NCBI RefSeq assembly: GCF_964340395.1
Contig: NC_135566.1
Span: forward strand, 9,994,001 to 10,058,000
From: Glandiceps talaboti
Taxonomy: Eukaryota > Hemichordata > Enteropneusta > Spengelidae
Direction: 5' to 3'
Length of the DNA stretch: 64,000 nt
Part shown: piece by piece, positions 11,174 through 23,100 of the stretch
Layout: every line of letters begins with the position of its first letter
How positions within the stretch are numbered: the first letter of the stretch is position 1
The notes under the pieces: model-generated
Database searches by the model: none
What the model saw: only the letters and a program-made list of their open reading frames with translations
Told to the model about the DNA's origin: nothing
Position numbers and translations under genes: made by a program

Positions 11174-14100
11174 TATTCTTCCTAATTTTGCACAGTCCAT
11201 GTTCATTACGGTACTATCTACTTACAAAATTACTGTAAAAGTTACGGGAAAAACCAGAGTAAAATCGCCCCAATTTTCCTCACTCTACAACTGACATTTT
11301 ACAACTGTAAACAAGTTAAACTAAATGTGCATGAAGTATTACCTTAGGTGAAGAAGAGATAGAGTAATAGCGAGCCTGTAACCTAGGCAACAATTCAAGC
11401 AAGTGATCTACTGGTGGTTTCAATGATGGTAAATCTCGTAAGATGGTCAGTATATCCCGTTGGTCCTTGACAACCCATTCTGAGTATTCTTTCTTTCCTT
11501 CTGGAGAAGGCAAAGTGATTCTCAGCAAGAATTCTTTGTCTTTGGGGTCACTAGCATACTCTGCCAAGTCACGTAATACGTTGGTACGTGGTGGGTTGGT
11601 GATATCCACATAGTGTGATAATGCGGTACGGTAGCTGCATGGACATGGGAAGGGATGCTTCTTGCTGGATTCCTCTGTGAAAACATGACAACATGACCTT
11701 ATTAAAACTTAACAATAAACCAGGGTGTTAATATAGAATATTTGCTGGTCAGACCAGTTAAAGGAGCAACTATAAAAACCATGTTAGTCTCGGTTACCCA
11801 GACTCTTGCTGCTGGGGTCTCTGCCTAAGAGACCTCCCCAAGCGAGAGTATGGGGAAACGAAAGTCCAACTCACCCGCGCAGGAATTTGTTTCTAGAAAA
11901 GTGCATGCTGGGGAATACTTCACATCCAACATTGTAGGCTAAACGATTTAGGTACTTTCATGACAAGTTATCACTTCTCAAGCGAGTGATACATCTAAAT
12001 TACAACAAACAGGCCTCATAAACCCATTTTTTATGACTTGGAAGAAATGTACTGCGTTACTCCCACACGGGGTAGTTGAAATGTGGTTTCCCCAGAGTCT
12101 CGTCTGGGCGGCCTCTTAGAAAAGCCCTCAGCGGTGAGAGTCTGGGTAACCGAGACTAAAACCATGTGAACAATTCAAGGATACATCTGTCACACTACAT
12201 GCACTATTCTGAGAGTGAGTTTTAATATCTACAATCTGTCTATTATGATAGTCTCATAGTCCACTGTTTCTAAAAGTAACATCTACCTTTTTAAATACCA
12301 GCCTTATGGTTCTGAACCCCAAATTAGCAAAGAGACACAGGGATAAAGTATGTATCTAGGATAATCATATATTTTTTACTAAATTACACAAAGGCGAAAG
12401 GTCATCCCTTGAAAGGTGAAAGGTTAAGTACAAACACTTACCATCCAAGTTATTGAGAGAGAAAACAACATCTAGATCGACACCAAGTGCTTCACCGATA
12501 CCATGGACAAGTTCAGGATCATTGATAGGGTAGACAGCAACATGGTCACCAGACTCGTATCTAAAACAGACAAACAATCAAAATTTTCAGCTGCTGTATC
12601 CTGCATGAATCAAACTTACAACCCAACAGTAATAGCCATATTTACCAGCCAGTTTGCTCTTTAATAGTCTGTAAGATACAGACATTAGTGCCTGATAGGG
12701 CTGAACAACACAACGTATCTTACAGTCTAGCTCTTTAAAGGCACAGGGGCTAGCCTCAGGCTGTCTACTGGCTGAATTTGTGACTCTCTTATATACATTC
12801 ATTCATGATTACCACATCATCATGAATGGATACATATAGTGGAGTCACAAATTACAATAGCAGACATGTTGTACTGGGCTTAACCTTTAAGTATGCATAC
12901 ATGACCTATCCCCTCTGACATCTGAACTTCCTGATTCTAGCTCCAGTGATATCAAACTTAATATGCATGCATGACCTATCAACTCTGATATTTGACCTAC
13001 CTGATTCTAGCTCCAGTGATATCAAACTCAATATGCATACATGCATGACCTATCAACTTTGACATTTGACCTACCTGATTCTAGATCCAGTGATATCAAA
13101 CTCAATATGCATACATGACCTATCACCTCCATTGTGTAATTCACGGTTGATGACGACTGGGGATAAGTATGGGTTCTTTGCATCATAGGGTCTGCAATGG
13201 TGAACAACATGTATTCATTAAATTAACTGACGATACATACCACTGGATGAATTATTGGCAGTGGTAAAAACGTGAGATGCATAAAATGAAAGTCAGATAT
13301 TCTGGTAGAGTTGTAACAAAAGAAACCACATGAACATGTACCTTGGCCTAGAATTAATGCTTTCTTGGTTATGTGTAACACTATACCTGTCTTATTGTTA
13401 GAAATGACACCTGGATCCTTGAAGAATTGTTAACGGAACTGTTAAGTAAACTGTTAAGTATCATCGGTTAAGTAAACTGTTAAGTAACTATTAAGTAAAC
13501 TGTTAAGTATCATCGGTTAAGTAAACTGTTAAGTAACTATTAAGTAAACTGTTAAGTAATTGTTAAGTATCATCTGTTAAGTAAACTGTTAAGTAACTGT
13601 TAAGTAAACTGTTAAGTAACTTAAATAACTGTTAAGTAAACTGTTAAGTAACTGTTAAGTAAATTGTTAAGTAAACTTAAGTAACTGTTAAGTAACTGTT
13701 AAGTAAACTGTTAAGTAACTTAAATAACTGTTAAGTAAACTGTTAAGTAACTGTTAAGTAAATTGTTAAGTAAACTTAAGTAACTGTTAAGTAACTGTTA
13801 AGTAAACTGTTAAGTAACTTAAATAACTGTTAAGTAAACTGTTAAGTAACTTAAATAACTGTTAAGTAAACTGTTAAGTAACTTTTAGGTAAACTGTTAA
13901 GTATTGCAATAGGCGCCGTGTGTTGGCAGCCTCACACTTACGCTCCCGATTCTCTTAACTAATTTTACGGTTTTAGCGAGGTATTAATGCTGAAAATGGT
14001 AGTGAACGTTCATGAATATTCCAGGAATGTTGTGCATTTGATTTTAATCACCGGAGTACTGTTTTATGTGAGTATTTTATCCAATAACTTTCCCTCTGGT

Positions 14101-17100
14101 TGGTACAGAAAGACGACAATGGTGGAATTTACCAATGGCCGAATCGTGCAGAAAAGAATATGTTATTCAAATGAGGAACTTCTTGAACTAAGAACAAATG
14201 TAGGAATTTCCTCCGACTTATCATGCAAATTAAAGAAATCTGGAATTCTGAAACGGTTTCGTGGCAAAAGAGCTGGTAGAAAAGATCGCGTTAGACCCTG
14301 GGACGTGAATAACGGAGTGCGACTGTCAAACTTGCGCTACCCAGATGTAAAAAATAACCAGTTCTGTGGAAATAAGACTACACTGAGAATGGCACTGGTA
14401 AATGTACGATCAATCAAAAATAAGTGTCAAGTGTTTCGTGACCAACTCGTAGAGAAAAATATAGACTTGTGCGTTGTAACAGAAACCTGGTTGAAAGAAA
14501 ATGACACAGCCGTCAAATCAGCCTGTCTTCCACCCAATTACAACATTGAAGACCATCCCAGACAAAGTAGACCCGGAGGAGGGATTGCTGTTGTCTATCG
14601 ACGGGACTTGTACAAGGTGGATACCATCAGAACAGGGGAAGAACGGTCGTTTGAGTTTGCAGAATGGACTGTCAGTCATAAAGAGGGCAGAATCAAGCTG
14701 ATAACTATCTACAGGCCTCCTTACTCTACGGTACACCCAGTTCACATTAATACATTTCTAGATGAATTTGACAACTACCTAGATACAATACTAGATTGCA
14801 ATGAAACATTTTTGATATGTGGCGATTTCAACATTCACATCAACAATGCGGATGATCAAGCTACCATCAAATTCAGAGACATTTGCTTTTCAAGAAACTT
14901 AACTCAACACGTATATGCACCTACTCACGAATCAGGAAATACCCTTGATCTTATAATAACCAGAGATGACGATAGGCTTGGCATCACTACACCTGAATGT
15001 GATCACTTTATATCGGACCATTGTTTTGTGATCACAAACCTTAGTAAAATAAAGCGAGATGTTGAGGTAAAGTCAGTGCAATTCAGACCTTACCGTAAAA
15101 TAGAAATAACATCATTTGGTAAGGATATAATTGAATCTCCACTATGTGATCAAACCATTCTGTCGTGCAACAACCTGGACTATCTTGTGTCCATGTATGA
15201 TTCTGTACTACGTGAACTTCTTGACAAACACGCACCCATGAAAACAAAACGAATCACAGTTAGGACTCAATTACCATGGATTGATGATGATATCAAACTA
15301 ACAAGGCGGCTAAGAAGACGAGCAGAGAGGAAGTGGAGAAAACACCAAACTACCACAAGTAGACTTATTTTCAAACAATTAAGAAATAAGATGACAAATA
15401 AACTAGACAAAGCATGTGCTGAATATTATTCAACGAAAATATCTGAATGTCATGGCGACCAGAGAAAGCTATACAATATTGTAAACTCTCTAATCAAACC
15501 AAAAAACGAAACACCGCTACCTGATCACTCCGTTAAAACTGAACTCGCAAACAGATTCAACCAGTATTTTATTGACAAAGTGGCAACAATCAGGAATGAT
15601 TTGGACACGAAGGCAGGAAATTCGACTTCGGAATTAATGAACTGTAATCAAACAAAGACTGTCAACAACAAGTTAGAAGGGTTTACACCTGTGACACGTG
15701 ACGAAGTACAAAGATACATTCTGAAATCCCCCTCAAAGCAATGTGTTAGTGATCCAATTCCTACATGGTTACTAAAAGAATGTCTGGACGCCCTGACTCC
15801 AATTATCACCTCCATGATCAACTGTTCACTAAGCAATGGAGTATTCTCAGACACATGGAAAGCTGCAATTGTCACTCCACTCATGAAAAAGTCAGATGCC
15901 GGAACAAACCTAACGAATTACAGACCAGTCAGCAACTTGAGTTTCATTTCAAAATTAGTCGAACGCATAGTTGTTGCTCAGTTATCAAATCACATGCAAA
16001 CCAATGCTCCTTTACCTATCAATCAATCTGCATACAGACAATTTCATAGTACTGAAACTGTTCTTTGTAAAGTTACATCTGAAATATTTCAGTGTATGGG
16101 CCGTCAGCAGGTGGCGTTGTTGGTGTTACTTGACCTCAGCGCAGCCTTTGACACAATTGATCACAGTATGTTACTAAAGACAATGGAGAATGACTTTGGA
16201 CTTCATAGAACATCGCTGAATTGGCTTGCTTCATATCTTGCTAATAGATCTCAACGTGTTTCAGTTTCTGGAAGTTTATCTGACAGTGCTGGTGTCAAGT
16301 TTGGTGTTCCTCAGGGATCCTGCCTTGGACCAGTGCTTTTCACAGCTTACTCCAGTTCTTTATTTAATGCTATCAATAACCATATGATTACTTCCTATGG
16401 GTACGCTGATGATACGCAGCTACTAAAAGTGTTCACACCTCGGGCAGATAGTCAAAATAATATTGTTAATTGTTTAGAGAAGTGCATTACTGATATTCAA
16501 ACATGGATGTTGAAGTATAGATTGAAACTTAACGAAAGTAAAACAGAGGTTATACTCTTTGGAACCAGGCAACAACTTGCTAAAGTTAGTTTTGATCACG
16601 TCACTATAGGAAATGATAGAATCAAAATAGTTGATAATATTCGCAACCTTGGTGGTTGGTTGGATTCTAAGTTATCCATGGATCATCATGTAAACCAAGT
16701 GTCTAAACGGGTCAATCACAATTTGTACAATTTACGTCGAATACGTAAATATCTCAATCAAAGTGCAACTGAAATATTAGTTCACTCACTGATCAGCTCC
16801 CACCTGGATTACGCAAATGTAATGTTGTATGGTATGCCAGCGTACTTATTTGACAAACTACAACGTCTACAGAATAGAGCAGTACGCGTTATTAAAGGCT
16901 TGAGGAAATTTGATAGCGTATCCCAATCACTAATTGAGTTGCATTGGCTTCCTGTTAAGGCGAGAGTGGAATTCAAAATCATTTTGCTTGTTTATAAAGC
17001 TCTGAACGGCAAGGCTCCAGTGTACATTGCAGATATGCTTGAGGGGGTTTGCAACTCCAATTATAACCTAAGAACAAATAGCAGTCACAATCTCGTAGTT

Positions 17101-20100
17101 CCACGGTCTTATAATAAATTAAATGATAGGGCTTTTGCCGTATGTGGTCTGAGACTATGGAATTCCATTCCACAAGAGTTGAAATGTTTAGATGAAATGG
17201 AACAATTTAAAAGAGGGTTGAAGACATACCTGTTTAAAGTTTCTTACAACTTGTAACTGTTGATTTTAGCCATGTTTCTGTTTTAAACACTTTTAGGAAT
17301 GGTTTTAATATGCTATTGAGGTGTATTATTATTATTATTATTTTATTTTTTATTTTTTTATTTTTTTTTTTTTTTTTTATTTATTTATTTTTTTTTATTT
17401 TTTTTTTATTTATTTATTTTTTTCTTTTTACAGTATTTCTTAAATGTCAATGCTCTTTTAACTTATCAAATGTCTCTTTTAACTTATTGTGCAGCGCTTT
17501 TGAATATTTTCTTTTAAATAGAGGAAGCGCTTTAGAAATGAAATAAATGTTAAATGTTAAATGTTAACAGTTAAGTAAACTGTTAAGTAAACTGTTAAGT
17601 ATCTGTTAAGTAACTGTTAGGTAAACTGTTAAGTAACTGTTAAGTTGATAAAAGAGTAAAACTTACGGTTTCTGATTTCTGAATGAATTGAGACGCGCAG
17701 CTTCACCAGTAAACACCTTCTGTGGGAGTATATCCTCATGATAAGTCACACTGTATTGACGTATACTACCCTCCTCTCCAGTTGCCTCCACACCAAAGTG
17801 CTCACAAACTGCTGGCCAAAACTTCTCCTTCCAGGTTACAAAGTCTTCCTCCAAACTGCAATGCGTGAAGAAAAAGATTTTAAAGCGTTTTTTTTTTTGG
17901 TTTTTTTATTGAGTTACGAACAAGAATTTGGTAAATGTTGTTAAACATTGATTTATGAACTAGGAAGTCATGATAAAATATTTCAAAATAAATCCAAAAT
18001 CCAAAATAAATACTGAAATCCTCATCCATATGGCCACTTTAAGCCACATCAAATATACTTTCAGATCTTGACAAATTAATACTGTTTGCTGGTTCTAATC
18101 GTTTTATTGACCTTCATCCTGCCCTGTACATGTTTCAAACCACGTACACATGTTTTATGCTTTCATCTATGATAGTGCATTGGATACCTTCAGATATATT
18201 AACATTTTCAGGACGTGGCCTTTGGCAGATGTTTCCATAACAGTCATCATAAACCATTTATACATCCACACACACATCTACTGGTACTTCATTAAGATTG
18301 ATTATACATTACTATTGTGACCTTTGAACTTTTATGCATGATCTTTCTGCTGGCTCAGCAGAATCACACACAGAGAGAAACACAATTTTTTTTTGGTTGT
18401 AATTTGGCACAAACGAACATGGATTATAAATAAACTATGAATTTTTTTTTGTAAATTATACTTTTGTTAACAGATAACTAAATTAAGAAATGATAAATTA
18501 ACCAAGAAGATTAAGTGGAGCGAATATCAAACTATGATTTTTGAAATGAGAATTCTGCTGAAGAGATGCCTGGTTTGAGGTAGAGATGACACATAGATTT
18601 GAGTATTACTGTCCCATCGAAACAATGAAATTGCAATGCTAGGAGGAAATATATATCACCAATTTCAAGTTAGCGTTCACTGACTACGTTTGATACAACC
18701 GTGCAGAAACCAATCGTAAGTTCCTTGTACAATCTACACTTTAAAAGCACGAGAGAAGGTAGGGAGAAGGTAGAAAGTCTGAAATGTACTCACTTGCCAT
18801 CATCATCTCCAAGGCCAAGATCATAGACTCTCTCAGCACCTAGTTCTGCCATTCTCTTGTCAACATAGATACCAATCTCATTGTAATGTTCATAGGTTTT
18901 GTTACCAAGTGCAAATACCTGAATGAATGTAAGGATACAAGAATAAATGCTCTATTCTACTACAAAGTATCAGTACCTAGAACAATATGACCAAGTTGCC
19001 TGTAATTTATAAAAAACAATTAGATGCTATTCCCCAATATTTTTCTTTGTTCAGCCAAGGAAAATACGAGTGACCTAAGGGGCCTTTGCCACTACAAGTC
19101 GCTAGATGAGTAGTGACAATTATGTCACTTTCCAGCTGAATGAAGAAAAATATTGGAGAATAACAATTATACCAGCGCCAGTAAAATCAAAGAAAAATTG
19201 GGGAAAGTAATACCAATTTTGAACGTTTTGACTCATATTTCGAATACAGCAGAACCAGTGACTTAGACACACATTGTCATCACATAGATGAGTGTTGTGA
19301 CGTAGAACGACCAGAGTATATATTCCATAATTTTTGTTGAACCTGGCTTGTGAATGGTATAACAATGGTTGTACATCCAATCACGTACTGAAAACCTGGA
19401 AATTTTCACGAAAGACTTATTTTCACTTATTTCACTGGAAAACAAAAATGCAAAAATAAGAAGTGACTAGAATGCCTTCTTGCACATTAACACAATGTAC
19501 CAATCTGGTAATTAGTGAAAATAAGTCTTTGAGAACGACCTGAAGACTGTAAAATTGCAAAATTTTCTAGTAGTGAAAATATCTAGGTTTACAGTAATTT
19601 ACATACAACATGCAACAAACATTATCATACACTTCTTTTCAACACACTACTCTAAGTCCTACACAATTATTCCTACAACTGCTCTTTGCACTTCATCAAC
19701 ACTCTGGAGAGCATACAATGCATTGCCGCCTCTACGTGTGCAATTACAACGCAGTCAAAGTCTATTGACAGTTAAAAATCGAACTATTTTCAATACTTAC
19801 AGAAAACTTGAGTTCATGAAGTTCATGACCACCTTCCTGTAGCCATTCATACATTTCCTGGGCATTATCTGTAGGATCACCCTCACCATAGGTGGCCAAA
19901 CAAAACACAGCAAAAGAATTCTCAATCTCTCCCAACCTAGTCAGATCCTCCTGTGTACATTCAAATAATGCAACACAAAATTATGAGCTTGATGCATATA
20001 TGTAACATAAAACCCCCTCTAACAAATATTTAAGGTCTGGCAAAAACAAATTCATGTATTTTTGAACCCATATGTAGCTTTTCACAAGTCTGACAGGATT

Positions 20101-23100
20101 ATTTCAAGGTGTAATACATTCTTGGCTAGTCAAACTATGCAATTGCGTGCAACAGTACAATCCAATAATGTAATAGGGAACTTGCAAACCCGCCATGTTG
20201 AATATTGAATCATGGGAAATGTGATAATAAATGCTAATCTATTAGTATTATGAACAATATTGTTATATTGTTTGTAACCACAAATGATCAATTCATAGTC
20301 ACCCTAACCATTGTGGGAGGTTTATTTTATCGGTAGCTCCAGATTAGGTAATACGATAACCTCAGATAATCCCATAGTCCTTTGCGTCTGAGCATGCTCA
20401 GTCTGGATTGCAAGTTCCCTATTGCCTAGTCCCCATATCTCCTTAAAATAAACTTCATTCTATGACTTCAGATTTGCTCTTTTAAAGGCCAAGGTTTCAA
20501 TCCCAGGTTCTCAAAATTAGTGTTATCTTATAAGTGGAGCTATAGGCTTAGCTCGGACATTTTGTTCTGGACCAGCTTTTTGTACAGCTGTTGCTCTGCC
20601 AGAGAAGTTTTTCAGAGCTTGATATTAATCCTAACGCGACATTGGCCTTTAAACGGCAGATATTAGAGAAATGAATGACTGCTTACCATATCACATTCTT
20701 CTGGATCAGCTACCATTGCCTTCATTCCATATCTTTGGGCATCTTTAGCTAAACGACCGGCAAACTCCTCGGCTGTTCCGGTCTGTGAGCCATAAAACAC
20801 AACCATGTTTCTCCCCTTAAAAATTAACAAAGATTGAAATCGAAACAAGTTAGTAAGACCAGGGAGGTAGTCCTTCCTAACGCCATGATAAGACATGGAC
20901 TACAATGGAAGTGTTCAGTCTTTCACACACGAATTAAACGGTATCATTCATTATCACGATTCTTGTCTTTTTTTATTCCCAGTAGTATCATGTTGATTCT
21001 CAGTACCTGCAATCATAGACAGTGAAGGGGAACTCTATGCTGCAATAAGATTTTACATTACGCTAGCGGGTCGACATAGAAAAATAAAGTTGATTTATTC
21101 TCACATGCACCTATGAGTTGTGTGTAGGGCAGTATCTCACATGCCCCTATAGTAATGTACGAGAGTTGTGTGGAGGGCAGAAGTCTTGGTGTTGACCAAA
21201 AAATTTGAAAAATCATTATTTTATTACACCTTGGTGGTAAAATCTATTTGGACAAAGATGGTAAACATCTGAGATATAAAAAAATACGCCTTTGTGTAGA
21301 TGGAAGAGATGAATTAATTAGTTTCCTTTCATCATCCTAATTGACTCCCTGATGACTAATTACTAGATTGTTAGACGTCTCAACAAAACATAATTTGGTA
21401 CATGTATTACCAAAAGGGAATATTTTCACTTTCATTTCTAAAAGTTAATCATCACGATACCTTGATTTGAATCTTTTTTGAAAAATACTATGTCAATGAA
21501 CCCTAACAGAAACAAGTATCATTACAATAGGAATATAAAAAAATATTTTGTAGTTTAGATTGGACAATTTTTTTTTCTTTTTGCAGTGTATATTGGATGT
21601 ATTTGTAAGTTTTGAGGATTCCAGATTTATTATATCACATGCCCAGATAATATTTATCGTAAATTTTAAAAATGTTTTTATAGGTGCTGGACTAGATTGC
21701 CTTTGGGAGATTATTGGCAACCTCCAAGTGTAGTTGCAAGATAACTATTTCCATTCTCCCTTTCCTGATAGCTATCGATATACAAAAAAAAATGTACCGG
21801 TACATATTTATCTTGACTAGTGTAATTTGTAATTATTATATATTTTGGGAATAAATTATTAATTATTAATATTTCACTGCTGTTTCTCCACTGTCTATGG
21901 TTATAGAATCAAATAGGGATATCTTGCCATTTAAGGGTATAGGTTTGTCAAAGTGCTTGAAACTGAGAACAAGCAGTATCTATGTGTATCAGTGACATTC
22001 TATGGCCAAGCCAAATGACGTCATCACGACTTTATTGATATCACAGTTGTGTTGTTTCATTTTTGAATTAAACTAACTGTTCTTCTAATGTTTCGTTAAT
22101 AATTTCACCATATTAAGTACATGTATTTCATATATACCAAGAGAAAATGATTGATTTCAATTTGACAGGGTACGAATTATCTTTCTATTTTGTCAGAACC
22201 ATAATCTAGTATCTACAGACGATTAGGTACCAATTGAGAAATGTAATTACATTTCACAGAAAGTCGAGTTAATGAACCAAGCATACATGTAACTGTGTAT
22301 ATTTCAAGTTGAAATATTGGATACGTCATTTAATATTTAATGAAACACTATCTATCCCTAACTCTACATTTGTATGTGTAGTCTCGTTACCCTAGCATGG
22401 ATACATGTAATTGTGTATAGTGTGAGTTCAAACATTTGAAACATCATTTTTATGAAACAATAGCCCCTGTCTAGATGTGAGGTAGGATAGGTTTGTGTCT
22501 ACACGCAGGAAGGTTACGGCATAGATGTCGTGCGTTCCCTCCTGACTCCGTCCTGACAGTACATAGGGACGAAGTCAGGAGGGTTTCAGGAAACCTCTCA
22601 AAGGTGTCCTAAGTCAGTTTCAGGACAGGTTAGGGATGTGCTTACGTCTACACGGGCTTCAAACAATCCTTAGTCCTTCCTCAGGTAGTCTACCCCTACA
22701 TAATTATTCACCTTGTAAAGACAAAGTTAATAATAATCTCAACTATCATAATCTAAAAATAACACAAGGACAGTACTGGTAACCCACATATTTTCTACCA
22801 CAAATCAGTCAGTGACATCATTCATTTCCTGATGTAGATTCAATCAAGCAGTCGTAAATTTCTACATATGTAGATTTCTATACCTATTGCCATGTGAAAT
22901 TTTAACAACGATGCCATATTAGCTTGTCAAAATTTGAAAAATATTACCCTCCGACATTAAGTAAATAAATAGTGTGTGAGAACGGTGGGTAAACGTTTAG
23001 CTACTTATTGTATGACCTTAAACACAAACAAAGACAGTGCTGCATCACGTGCTGGACACTAGACAATTTGACTACATGTACTTGGTTACCCACTATCAAC

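Larger units (their letters stand above)
13906..17566 (+). mobile_element. CR1/L2-like non-LTR retrotransposon (LINE), coding part intact
   Basis: The element runs from the minisatellite edge, through a short leader of about 80 bases, to a 3' end with T-rich sequence and a short (TTAAATG)n tail, typical of LINEs that end in a microsatellite rather than poly(A). It lies antisense to POR in intron 6. The flanking minisatellite hides any target-site duplication. A separate ORF1 is not seen, so it is either a single-ORF family or 5'-truncated. Confidence 0.85.
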
